From: Paracoccus sediminicola
Lineage (GTDB): Bacteria > Pseudomonadota > Alphaproteobacteria > Rhodobacterales > Rhodobacteraceae
Reading direction: 5' to 3'
Length of the DNA stretch: 64,000 nucleotides
Assembly (NCBI RefSeq): GCF_027912835.1
Contig: NZ_CP115768.1
Location: 2,406,001 to 2,470,000, forward strand
The notes beneath the pieces were generated by a model. It was not told where the DNA came from and made no database searches. It saw only the letters and a program-made list of their open reading frames with translations. Each line of letters begins with the position of its first letter. Positions within the stretch are counted from its first letter, which is position 1. The translations under genes and the position numbers were made by a program. Positions 45,904 to 54,225 of this stretch are shown here, one piece after another.

Positions 45904-46689
45904 ATGATGCAGTCACGAGATTCGGGAGTGATCGGTGTCGACCGCAGGGGGCACGTGGTCGTCATCCGTATCCAGCGACCTGAAGTGCGTAACGCGTTGA
46001 ATCTGGCGGTGTTGGAAGGTCTGCGCGACAGTTTGGCGGAGGCCGACCGCGACGATTCGGTCCGGGTAATCGTCTTGACAGGTGGAGAGGGCGATTTCTC
46101 CGCGGGCGCGGATATCGATATGCTGTCCGGTCAGACGTCTGCAGGATACGCGCGATCGGTCAACGCGCGATGCTTCAAAGAAATTCGCCGGACAGAAAAG
46201 CCGCTTGTTGCGGCGGTTTCTGGGTTTTGCCTCGGCGGGGGATGCGAGATCGCGCTCGCCTGCGACGTAGTGATTGCTTCCGATACGGCCCGCCTTGGTC
46301 AGCCGGAAATCCGTCTTGGGATCATTCCGGGGGCAGGGGGCACGCAACTCTGGCGAAGGCGCGCCGGTGATGGTGTCCAGTCTGTGGCCGCGCTTGGTGG
46401 TGCTGCGATCGGCGCCTTTACTGCCCGCAGAGCTGGGCTTGTCGACCGCGTGGTCCCGTGCGGGGGCGTAATCGAAGAAGCCTGCCAGTTCGGCGCCGAG
46501 CTGGCGAAGAATGGTCCTCTGGCGCTTCCTGCGGCAAAGCGCGTCATGCGCGCAAGCTGGAACATGTCGCTTTCCGGAACCTTGGATCACGAAGTCTCGG
46601 TCATGGCGGGACTTCTGTCCAGTTCGGATGCCGCGGAAGGTATCGCCGCGTTCCAGCAAAAGCGTCCACCAGTATTCGAGGGTCGATGA
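45904..46689 (+). CDS. Enoyl-CoA hydratase/isomerase (crotonase family)
   Basis: 261-aa cytoplasmic crotonase. The start ATG 45904 has GGTGGAGGAAA upstream. The oxyanion-hole segments are GDFSAGADIDML and VSGFCLGGGCEIALACD; LGQPEIRLGIIPGAGGTQLW holds the usual catalytic glutamate site. It hydrates an enoyl-CoA or performs a related hydration or isomerisation. It is the first gene of the rightward operon, directly after an operator. Confidence 0.9.
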   Translation: MMQSRDSGVIGVDRRGHVVVIRIQRPEVRNALNLAVLEGLRDSLAEADRDDSVRVIVLTGGEGDFSAGADIDMLSGQTSAGYARSVNARCFKEIRRTEKPLVAAVSGFCLGGGCEIALACDVVIASDTARLGQPEIRLGIIPGAGGTQLWRRRAGDGVQSVAALGGAAIGAFTARRAGLVDRVVPCGGVIEEACQFGAELAKNGPLALPAAKRVMRASWNMSLSGTLDHEVSVMAGLLSSSDAAEGIAAFQQKRPPVFEGR

Positions 46690-47219
46690 CAATGAAGACG
46701 ATCCGGTTGGACGGGCAGGACGACAGAGACTTGGCGAAAGTTCTGGCGCGCAATCTGCGTTCGGAAGACGGGCTTGAGGTCGTGGGGCTGGCTAGCGAGG
46801 GTGTTGGCCCCGACGCAGTTGGATGGATCAGGGCGTTGGACGATGCCAGAATTCCCGTCAGCGTTCGGATTTCCGGCAAGGTGGGGATGCGCGGCATCCT
46901 TCTTCTCCTCCTCGCTGATCGGAGCGCTGTGGAAGAAGGCTCGGCCAGTGCAGCCGGGTTTCACCCGCTTATCGCCGTCGTAGCGTCGGCGCGTCTTGGA
47001 TCCCTTGCAGCGCGCCGATTGGCGCGTGCGAAAGATCACCTTTCGGTTCTTCGGGACGAGGGGGTCATCGCCACGGGGCCCGAAATCAAAGGCGAGAGGC
47101 AGGTCTGGCGAGCGATCCGCGAGCTGCCCTTCAGTGAGGCTCTCGACTTTGCAGCTGCTGCGACGCGGCAGAGCCATAACAAGGAAGAGCATAGCGATGA
47201 GCACCGATCCACGCTTTGA
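46686..47219 (+). CDS. Small protein, probably a degenerate crotonase-like subunit
   Basis: 177 aa, starting with an ATGA overlap on the previous gene and overlapping the next start by 23 bp. I do not recognise a named family. The block WIRALDDARIPVSVRISGKVGMRGILLLLLADRSAV lines up with the second oxyanion-hole helix of crotonases (gene neighbours have PLVAAVSGFCLGGGCEIALACD), but the GGG is replaced by GMRG and no catalytic glutamate is evident. It could be a non-catalytic partner of the preceding enzyme. Confidence 0.6.
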   Translation: MTMKTIRLDGQDDRDLAKVLARNLRSEDGLEVVGLASEGVGPDAVGWIRALDDARIPVSVRISGKVGMRGILLLLLADRSAVEEGSASAAGFHPLIAVVASARLGSLAARRLARAKDHLSVLRDEGVIATGPEIKGERQVWRAIRELPFSEALDFAAAATRQSHNKEEHSDEHRSTL

Positions 47220-47583
47220 TGGGGCGGGCCCGGAGGCACGTTGGCGTGACGCCCTCGGCCAGGGACGCTTCACCCTGCAGGCATGCGGCGCGTGCAATCA
47301 CTGTCAGTTTCCGCCGCAACTCGTCTGCGGCGAGTGTGGAAGCGTCACGCTTTCGTTCATCGATGCATCCGGTCACGGCACGGTCTATTCCACGACAACC
47401 GTCCGCAAGCGAGACAGGGCCTACAACGTATCGATCATCGAGTTGGACGATGGACCGCGAATTCTGACCCGCGTGGAATGTGATCCCGCAGGTGTCGCGA
47501 TTGGCGAAGCGGTTGTGGCGCGCATCACGCAAGAGGGTGACCAGCCCATCGTCGTCTTCGACCGGATCGGGGGGCGGTCATGA
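47197..47583 (+). CDS. DUF35 Zn-ribbon/OB-fold acyl-CoA-associated protein
   Basis: 128 aa. An N-terminal helix is followed by a rubredoxin-like zinc ribbon with C33-x2-C36 and C44-x2-C47 (CNHCQFPPQLVCGEC) and an OB fold (GTVYSTTTVRKRDRAYNVSIIEL, then DGPRILTRVE). Such proteins pair with thiolase-like or MaoC-like enzymes; in actinobacterial steroid catabolism the DUF35 part of ChsH2 binds the aldolase Ltp2. The next gene, overlapping by 4 bp, is thiolase-like, so the two very likely form a complex. Confidence 0.88.
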   Translation: MSTDPRFDGAGPEARWRDALGQGRFTLQACGACNHCQFPPQLVCGECGSVTLSFIDASGHGTVYSTTTVRKRDRAYNVSIIELDDGPRILTRVECDPAGVAIGEAVVARITQEGDQPIVVFDRIGGRS

Positions 47584-48737
47584 GCAATCGTTTGCGCGGG
47601 GTCGTCTCGATTGCTGGGATCGGGAACACAAAACGCTGGGACGCCCCGGAGTTCAGCGCTTTTGACCAGTTGCAGGAAGCGGCAATCCTCGCTGTCGAAG
47701 ATTGCGGGCTGTCACTCCAAGATGTGGATGGCCTCTACTGCGCCTCTTCGGTCTCTGGCCTGCCGGTGCTGAACGCGGCCGAGAGGCTTGGCATCGCGAG
47801 GAACCTTCGCCATGCCGATGGCACGATGGTCGGCGGTGCGTCGTTCCTGTTCCACCTGCGCTCTGCCATTTCGGCGCTTGCCGCTGGGCAATGCTCGACC
47901 GCTCTTGTCTGCTACGGCTCAAATCAGCGCAGCGCTGGCGGCAAGCTGGTGCCGATGCCGGATCCGCAGCCTTTCGAGGAGCCATACAGGGCACTCTACC
48001 CGATTTCCAGCTACGCACTGGCTGCTGCGCGTCACATGCACGAATACGGCACGACGCGGGAAGATCTTGCATCTGTCGCCGTCGCTGCGCGGCAATGGGC
48101 GAACCACAATCCGGATGCCTTCAGCAGAGGCGATCTGTCGATAGAAGATGTGCTGTCATCTCGACTTGTCAGCGATCCGCTTTCCAAGGCTGACTGCTGC
48201 CTTGTCACCGATGGCGGCGGGGCGATCGTTCTGACCACCACCGAACGCGCTCGAGATCTAAGACAACCGCTGGTTCCGCTGCTCGGAACGGGGGCTGCCG
48301 TCAGTCATCGACAGATCGCGGCAATGCCGGACCTGACCCGCACCGCGGCCGAACGCTCTGGCCGGGACGCCATGGCGGAAGCGGGTGTATCGCCACCCGA
48401 CGTCGATCACGTGATGGTTTATGACGCGTTCACGATCTGCACATTGCTGTTTCTTGAAGACCTCGGCTTTTGCGAAAAGGGCGAGGCCGGACGCCTTGCC
48501 GCTTCCGGCGCGATCGCCCCGGGCGGTTCGCTTCCCGTCAATACTAATGGCGGAGGCCTCAGCTGTAATCACCCGGGCATGTATGGGCTTTTCACGCTGA
48601 TCGAATCCGTCGAGCAGCTTCGGGGACAAGCGGGCGATCGACAGGTGACCGGTGCGGAAATCAGCGTCGCCCATGCCAATGGCGGCGTCCTAAGCAGCCA
48701 GGCGACCGCCGTTCTCGGAAATGCCGCGACTCTGTAG
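47580..48737 (+). CDS. Thiolase-like protein (SCP-x/Ltp2 type) lacking the nucleophilic cysteine
   Basis: 385 aa with the thiolase fold: AALAVEDCGL-type start, GLYCASSVSG, and late VNTNGGGLSCNHPGMYGLF keeping the HPG histidine motif. At the position where thiolases carry the catalytic Cys the sequence is VGGASFLFHL (83-92), with no cysteine. The same is seen in Ltp2-like proteins, which are retro-aldolases splitting a beta-hydroxy acyl-CoA that has a tertiary hydroxyl. Together with DUF35 and the downstream MaoC protein this suggests aldol cleavage in place of thiolysis. The function is inferred. Confidence 0.85.
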   Translation: MSNRLRGVVSIAGIGNTKRWDAPEFSAFDQLQEAAILAVEDCGLSLQDVDGLYCASSVSGLPVLNAAERLGIARNLRHADGTMVGGASFLFHLRSAISALAAGQCSTALVCYGSNQRSAGGKLVPMPDPQPFEEPYRALYPISSYALAAARHMHEYGTTREDLASVAVAARQWANHNPDAFSRGDLSIEDVLSSRLVSDPLSKADCCLVTDGGGAIVLTTTERARDLRQPLVPLLGTGAAVSHRQIAAMPDLTRTAAERSGRDAMAEAGVSPPDVDHVMVYDAFTICTLLFLEDLGFCEKGEAGRLAASGAIAPGGSLPVNTNGGGLSCNHPGMYGLFTLIESVEQLRGQAGDRQVTGAEISVAHANGGVLSSQATAVLGNAATL

Positions 48738-49114
48738 ACATTGAAAGGAAGGCACGTGAACAAGCTTCTAGAAGGCAAGACGGCCATCGTGACCGGCGCT
48801 GGGCAAGGGGTCGGTAAGGCGATCGCTGAAGGCCTTTCCGCAGAGGGCGCCAACGTCGTCGTGAACGATATTGGCGTCACACTCACGGGTGAAAAGGACA
48901 ATGCTGGCGCCGCGGAGGAAGTCGCGAAGGGAATCCGTGAGACCGGCGGACAAGCGATCGGAAATACAGAGAGCGTCACCGAGTGGGATGCCGCGGAGCG
49001 AATAGTGCAAGCCGCGATGGACACCTATGGGCGGGTTGATCTCGTGGTGAACAATGCTGGCATCCTGCGCGACGCGATCTTCCACAAGATGCAGCCGAAT
49101 CAGTTCGAAACCGT

Positions 49115-49122
49115 TCTGCGTG
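49115..49122. repeat. Target-site duplication, left copy
   Basis: TCTGCGTG, identical to 50522-50529 on the other side of the IS256 element. An 8-bp duplication is normal for IS256-family transposition and its perfect match indicates a recent event. Confidence 0.92.
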
Positions 49123-50521
49123 GGTAGTGCCCCACCGGTTGGTGTAGGAGGCCGCGCGCGGAGCCCCTGGCGTAGCGCAGCGCGCGGCCGGGTGTGACGC
49201 TGGCGGCCATCGTCGATCTTCGGGCAGGTTCGGGTTGCGAGACCTTGAACCAAGAACGGAGATGACGATGACCGACGACAGAATGACGCTGATCGAGCTG
49301 GTTGAGAAGCAGGCTGACGGCGACCTCGTCCGCGAGATGCTGGCCTTCGCGGCCGAGCGGATCATGGAAGCGGAGGTAGAAGAGCGAACCGGCGCCGCGA
49401 AGGGCGCACGTTCGCCCCTGCGGGAGGTTCAGCGGAACGGCTACCGGGACCGGGACTGGGACACCCGTGCCGGGCGGATCGCGCTGGAGATCCCGAAACT
49501 GAGAAAAGGGAGCTACCTGCCCAGCTTCCTGGAGCCGCGCCGCACAGCCGAGAAGGCGCTCGTGGCGGTGATTCAGGAGGCCTACGTCCAAGGTGTTTCC
49601 ACGCGCTCCGTGGACGATCTGGTGAAGGCCATGGGCGCGGGCGGCATGTCGAAGAGCCAGGTCAGTCGCCTCTGCGTCGAAATCGACGAGCGGGTGAACG
49701 CCTTCCTCTCTCGCCCGCTGGAAGGAGCCTGGCCGTATCTCTGGCTCGACGCGACCTACGTGAAGGTGCGTGAGGGCGGACGGATCGTCAGCCGCGCTGT
49801 GATAATCGCCGTCGCGGTCAACGAGGACGGCAAGCGCGAGGTTCTCGGCGTCGCCACCGGTCCTTCCGAAGCAGAAACGTTCTGGACCGACTTCCTGCGC
49901 TCTCTCGCAGACCGTGGCCTGCGCGGTGTGAAGCTGGTCGTAGCCGATGACCACAAGGGGCTGCGGGCTGCTGCGCGGCGAGTGTTCGATGCAACGCACC
50001 AGCGCTGTCGCGTTCACTGGATGCGCAACGCGCTCGCCCATGCTCCGACCAAGCAGCGCACGGCTGTGGCAGCCATGCTGAAGACGATCTTCGCCCAGGA
50101 AAACAAGGCGGATGCCGAAGCCCAATGGGAGGTCGTCGCGGACGCACTGCGCGAGAAGCAGGCGAGGCTCGGCACCCTCATGGACGTCTCGCGCGACGAC
50201 GTGCTCGCCTACATGGATTTTCCCCGCGAGCACTGGGCTCAGATCGCGTCGACAAATCCACTGGAGCGGGTGAACCGGGAGATCAAGCGCAGGTCTGACG
50301 TCATCGGCATCTTCCCGAACGACGAGGCAATCATCCGGCTCGTCGGCGCGCTGATGCTTGAAACCAATGACGAATGGACGGTTGCGCGGAGATATATGTC
50401 TCTTGAAAGCCTCGCGCGCGTCACCGACAATCCCGACATCAGGCTGTCCGCCGTGGCGACCTGATCAGCTTTGGACCTCTCCGAAGGTCGGCGCTCTTAC
50501 ACCATCCCCCGGGGCACTACC
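49123..50521 (+). mobile_element. IS256-family insertion sequence (1399 bp)
   Basis: Ends are inverted: the left starts GGTAGTGCCCC and the right, read inward, also starts GGTAGTGCCCC, with further imperfect matching (GGTGTAGGAG against GGTGTAAGAG) to about 26 bp. It carries one transposase gene and is flanked by an 8-bp duplication. Nothing in it looks broken, so it is probably still mobile. It separates the first five genes of the rightward operon from the rest. Confidence 0.93.
49262..50464 (+). CDS. IS256-family (Mutator-type) transposase
   Basis: 400 aa, full length. The start ATG 49262 replaces an upstream TTG. The DDE residues are visible: D163 in [10 protein letters not shown]229/D230 in VVADDHKGL and E335 in [22 protein letters not shown] is the C/D-x2-H segment typical of this family. 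It runs in the same direction as the host operon. Confidence 0.95.
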   Translation: MTMTDDRMTLIELVEKQADGDLVREMLAFAAERIMEAEVEERTGAAKGARSPLREVQRNGYRDRDWDTRAGRIALEIPKLRKGSYLPSFLEPRRTAEKALVAVIQEAYVQGVSTRSVDDLVKAMGAGGMSKSQVSRLCVEIDERVNAFLSRPLEGAWPYLWLDATYVKVREGGRIVSRAVIIAVAVNEDGKREVLGVATGPSEAETFWTDFLRSLADRGLRGVKLVVADDHKGLRAAARRVFDATHQRCRVHWMRNALAHAPTKQRTAVAAMLKTIFAQENKADAEAQWEVVADALREKQARLGTLMDVSRDDVLAYMDFPREHWAQIASTNPLERVNREIKRRSDVIGIFPNDEAIIRLVGALMLETNDEWTVARRYMSLESLARVTDNPDIRLSAVAT

Positions 50522-50529
50522 TCTGCGTG
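50522..50529. repeat. Target-site duplication, right copy
   Basis: TCTGCGTG, perfect copy of 49115-49122. Confidence 0.92.
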
Positions 50530-51076
50530 TGCATCTTTTCGGTAGTTTCAATATCTCACGCGCGGCCGCAACATATTTCCGAACGCAGGAAACGGGCTCG
50601 TTTGTGCACATGACCTCGACGGCCGGCCTGATCGGAAATTTCGGTCAGGCCAACTACATGTCGGCGAAGCTGGGTATCGTCGGACTTTCGCGGGCGATAG
50701 CGATGGATATGCAGCGCTATGGTGTCCGCTCCAACTGCATTGCGCCTTTCGCCTGGAGCCGGATGGTGTCGTCGATCCCGACTGAAACCGAGGCGGACAA
50801 GATCCGCGTGGCGAAGTTGAAACGTATGACGCCTGAAAAGATCGCACCGCTCGTCGCATTTCTCGGCTCTGATCGTGCGACGGGCATCTCGGGACAGATA
50901 TTCTCAGTGCGTAACAACGAAATCTATCTGTTCAACCAGCCGCGTCCGGTCCGCAGCCTGCATCGCGGTGAGGGTTGGACGGCTGAATCGATAGCCGACA
51001 CACTGCCCGATGCATTCGGACCGCATTTTACGCCGCTTGAGCGTTCGGCCGATGTCATTTCGTGGGATCCGGTCTG

Positions 51077-51949
51077 ATGGCACTTAATGCAGTCTATCTG
51101 GCATCGTTGAAAAGGCCAGAGATCATCCAGAAATGGACGGCGAAGGACGCAGCTTTATATGCGCTCGGCCTCGGCTACGGTGATGATCCGACAGATTCCG
51201 AACAGCTGCGTTTTCTGGACAGAACGAAGGGCATGGACGTTATGCCGGCCATGGCGAATGTCCTCTGCTATGACGGAAGCTGGCTGCGCGATCCGGAAGC
51301 TGGGATAGATTATTCGAGGGTCGTGCATGGCGAGCAGGAGATGGTTCTGCACGCGCCTCTGCCGCTTGAGAGTTCGGCGACTGGCAAGACGGTCATCGAG
51401 GAACTGATCGACAAGGGTGAAGGGCGTGGTGCGCTGATCGTGACAGCGCGCGAACTCAAAGATGCGCGGACCGGCCAAATGCTCGCTACGATCCGTCATA
51501 CGATCTTCTGCCGCGGTGCCGGCGGTTTCGGCGGTTCGGCAGGACGTGAACGGTCTGTTCAGGTGATACCCGACGGCGATCCGGATGGTTCGGTCGAGAT
51601 CAAAACGCAGAACCAGCTTGCTTTGATCTACCGTCTTTCGGGCGACTTCAATCCGCTGCATTCCGATCCGGAAGTCGCGCGAAAGGTCGGCTACGACAGG
51701 CCGATCCTGCACGGGCTATCAACTTTCGGAATAGCCTGCCGTGCCCTGATGCGCGAGCTTGCCGGCAACGATCCTCTCCGTGTCCGCCTGATTCGAGCCC
51801 GCTTCTCCGCGCCCGTTTATCCGGGAGAGGCGATCGTCTTCGATTACTGGCGACTCGAGCCCGGATCGGCGGCTTTCAGCGCTCGCGTGCCCGCACGGGA
51901 TGCCTCCGTATTGGCCAACGGCCGCTTTGAATACATTCCTGGAGAATGA
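51077..51949 (+). CDS. MaoC-like enoyl-CoA hydratase (hydratase 2 type)
   Basis: 290 aa containing two hot-dog domains, as in the hydratase-2 part of multifunctional enzyme 2. The catalytic motif is YRLSGDFNPLHSDPEVA with D190, N192 and H195, followed by ILHGLSTFG. The N-terminal half carries the AKDAALYALGLGYGDDP signature. It adds water to an enoyl-CoA giving the (R)-hydroxyacyl-CoA. Its start overlaps the SDR stop, so hydratase and dehydrogenase together replicate the two activities of multifunctional enzyme 2. Confidence 0.9.
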   Translation: MALNAVYLASLKRPEIIQKWTAKDAALYALGLGYGDDPTDSEQLRFLDRTKGMDVMPAMANVLCYDGSWLRDPEAGIDYSRVVHGEQEMVLHAPLPLESSATGKTVIEELIDKGEGRGALIVTARELKDARTGQMLATIRHTIFCRGAGGFGGSAGRERSVQVIPDGDPDGSVEIKTQNQLALIYRLSGDFNPLHSDPEVARKVGYDRPILHGLSTFGIACRALMRELAGNDPLRVRLIRARFSAPVYPGEAIVFDYWRLEPGSAAFSARVPARDASVLANGRFEYIPGE

Positions 51950-51950
51950 C

Positions 51951-53111
51951 ATGAACTTCGACTTCACGGACGATCAACGCGCATTGCAGGAGACGGCGCG
52001 CCGCTTTGCGCAATCGGAACTGCCGCAACTGGCCCGGCAGATTGGCGAGTCGGGTGAGCCTGTCGGTAAGGACTGGCTGAAAAAATATGCCGAACTGGGC
52101 TTCCTCGGCATCAATTCGAGGGAGGAGCATGGGGGGCTGGGCCTGCCGCATCTGGATGCCTTCATTGCAATGGAGGAGTTCGCGAAGATTTCGGTCGGTG
52201 TCGGCTTTCCAGTCTTCGAATGCTGCGCAGGACCCGTCCGCATCGTCGAGGCGCTTGGGCATCCGAACTTGGCCGCGCGTGTCGTGCCGGACGCGGTCGC
52301 GGGTCGGATGCTCGTCGCGATCTGTATGTCCGAACCGGACGCGGGGACCGCACTTACCGACCTGCGCACAAAGGCCGTGATCGACGGCGAGGAGATCGTC
52401 ATAGACGGCACTAAGCGGTGGTGCTCTGGCGCGGGTCACAGCCAAGGGTACGTTGTGTTCTGCCGCTTCGACGACACACCGGGCGCCAAGGGAATCGGAG
52501 CAGTCTTCGTCGATCGTGATACCGAAGGTCTTACCTTTGGTCCCCAGGAAGAGCTTATGGGCTTTCGCGGCGTCCCCTCTGCCGATATGAACTTTGATAA
52601 GGTTCGCGTTCCGCGCGAACACCTTATTGTTGAGGCCGGAGGCTTTTCAAAGCTGATGGGGCTTTTCAACATCGAGCGTCTCGGCAATGCCACAATGGCG
52701 CTTGGCGTGGCGGCGGGTGCGCTTGATCAGGTCCTTGCCTACGTGCAGGACCGGAGCCAGTTCGGCAAGCCGATCGTTGATTTTCAGGCTGTTCAGCTGC
52801 GTCTTGCCGAAATGGCGATGCGCGTCGAGTCCTGCCGGTTGATGATCCATCGGGCCGCAGCCGGCGCCGGGACCGGTCTGCCCGACAGCCAGCAGGCCGC
52901 CATGGCGAAGTGTCTTGCGAATGAGATGACACGCGAAGTGACGGCTATGGGGATGCAGCTGATGGGAGGCTACGGCTATGCTCGCGAATACGGCATGGAA
53001 CGCCGGGTCCGTGACAGCTTTGGCTGGGGCATCGCAGGTGGTGCGATCGACATCCAGAAAGTGAACATCGCCGCTGGACTGGTCGGACGCCGGTTTAGCC
53101 AGCGCGCTTGA
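51951..53111 (+). CDS. Acyl-CoA dehydrogenase (second in island)
   Basis: 386-aa FAD enzyme. The start at 51951 has TGGAGAATGAC upstream. Landmarks are INSREEHGGLGLPHLDAFIAMEE, the FAD loop AICMSEPDAGTALTDL, KRWCSGAGHSQGYVVFCRF and the C-terminal MQLMGGYGYAREYGMERRVRDSFGWGIAGG. The end lacks the usual IYEGT(S)E sequence of the other copy, having WGIAGGAID, so the catalytic base position differs and the substrate is probably bulkier or ring-like. Confidence 0.9.
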   Translation: MNFDFTDDQRALQETARRFAQSELPQLARQIGESGEPVGKDWLKKYAELGFLGINSREEHGGLGLPHLDAFIAMEEFAKISVGVGFPVFECCAGPVRIVEALGHPNLAARVVPDAVAGRMLVAICMSEPDAGTALTDLRTKAVIDGEEIVIDGTKRWCSGAGHSQGYVVFCRFDDTPGAKGIGAVFVDRDTEGLTFGPQEELMGFRGVPSADMNFDKVRVPREHLIVEAGGFSKLMGLFNIERLGNATMALGVAAGALDQVLAYVQDRSQFGKPIVDFQAVQLRLAEMAMRVESCRLMIHRAAAGAGTGLPDSQQAAMAKCLANEMTREVTAMGMQLMGGYGYAREYGMERRVRDSFGWGIAGGAIDIQKVNIAAGLVGRRFSQRA

Positions 53112-53112
53112 G

Positions 53113-54225
53113 ATGGTCGGTTCGGGTCATGTGCTTATCGCCGGCGCATCCGGCGTTATCGGCCGAGCAGCGGCGGAATGTTTTGCGGCCCGCGGCTGGA
53201 CAGTCACCGCATTGTCCCGCCGCAACCCCGGGCTTGGTGCCAAGGTGCGATATCATCCCGTCAACCTGTTAGACGCCACCGCCTGTGCCGCGGTGCCCCA
53301 TCTCGAAACGGTAACGCATCTCGTCTATGCGGCAGTCTTCGAGGAAGACGATCTCGTGTCGGGCTGGAGATCGGAGCGGCAGATGGAGATCAATCTCACC
53401 ATGCTCCGCAATGTGGTCGGTCCCCTTACCACGGGCGGCAATATGCGCCACGTTTCTCTCTTTCAGGGGACGAAGGCCTATGGCGTCCATATTCGCCCTT
53501 TTCCGGTTCCCGCTCGGGAAAGCTGGCCCAGACATCAGCATCGAAACTTCTACTGGCTACAGGAAGATTTCATCAGGAAGGCTGGCGGCGTGTCCAACTT
53601 CGCATGGACGATCTGGAGACCCCAGGTCGTATTTGGCGATGTATGTGGCGCCGCCATGAATGCCTTGCCCGTTCTTGGTGCCCTTGCAGCTATGGAGGCG
53701 GCGGCGGGACGCGATTTCGGCTATCCCGGCGGACCGGATTATGTGCTTGAAGCGGTGGATGCCCGGCTGATCGCAAATGCCCTGTACTGGGCGGCAATGT
53801 CTCCTTCAGCGCGCGACGAAATTTTCAACATCACCAATGGCGACGTGTTCGTCTGGCGGAATGTTTGGCCGACCCTGGCAAAGGCGTTCGGGCTCCGAGC
53901 GGGAGACGAGCGGCCGCAACGGCTTTCACAGACCATGCCGAAGCGGGCCGGTGAATGGGCCGCGATCGCGCGCCGCTTCGGCCTTGCTTGCCGCGGCCTC
54001 GGCGAGCTCATGGGGCGTTCCCACCACTATGCCGATTTCGTCATGGCGACTGCCGCGACGCGTGCGCCGCCTCCGGTGATCGTATCGACTTTGAAGCTGA
54101 GAGAAGCTGGCTTCTCAGACTGTATCGACACAGAGACAATGTTCACCGAACTGATCCAGCGGCTGCAGGAACGACGCATCCTGCCGGATCGCCAGCAGAT
54201 GAACGAATTGAGGAGGATGTCATGA
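53113..54225 (+). CDS. PRISE-like NAD(P)-dependent enone reductase/SDR
   Basis: 370-aa extended short-chain dehydrogenase. The Rossmann loop is GASGVIG (11-17). The sequence LFQGTKAYGVHIRPF followed by NFYWLQEDF is characteristic of the progesterone-5beta-reductase/iridoid-synthase-like (PRISE) group, which reduce activated C=C bonds of enones; K of GTKAYG and Y of NFYWLQED are the catalytic pair. In this operon a ring enone or enoyl intermediate is a reasonable substrate. The gene begins 1 bp after the dehydrogenase and overlaps the next by 4 bp. Confidence 0.82.
   Translation: MVGSGHVLIAGASGVIGRAAAECFAARGWTVTALSRRNPGLGAKVRYHPVNLLDATACAAVPHLETVTHLVYAAVFEEDDLVSGWRSERQMEINLTMLRNVVGPLTTGGNMRHVSLFQGTKAYGVHIRPFPVPARESWPRHQHRNFYWLQEDFIRKAGGVSNFAWTIWRPQVVFGDVCGAAMNALPVLGALAAMEAAAGRDFGYPGGPDYVLEAVDARLIANALYWAAMSPSARDEIFNITNGDVFVWRNVWPTLAKAFGLRAGDERPQRLSQTMPKRAGEWAAIARRFGLACRGLGELMGRSHHYADFVMATAATRAPPPVIVSTLKLREAGFSDCIDTETMFTELIQRLQERRILPDRQQMNELRRMS

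Larger units (their letters stand above)
48756..51077 (+). pseudogene. SDR (3-hydroxyacyl-CoA-dehydrogenase-like) interrupted by an IS256 element
   Basis: The gene begins at GTG 48756 (AAAGGAAGG upstream), runs to 49122 and resumes at 50530. Removing the IS and one 8-bp target copy restores one frame of 304 aa across QFETVLR|VHLFGS. The protein has TGAGQGVG (cofactor), NNAG and NYMSAK (YxxxK) and resembles the dehydrogenase domain of peroxisomal multifunctional enzyme 2. It would oxidise a 3-hydroxyacyl-CoA. The stop overlaps the next start (TGATG). In this strain the product is presumably lost. Confidence 0.88.

Noticed and set aside
49100..50233. 377-codon minus-strand frame across the IS256 element
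   Set aside because: Antisense to the transposase with intact DDE residues; no similarity of its own.
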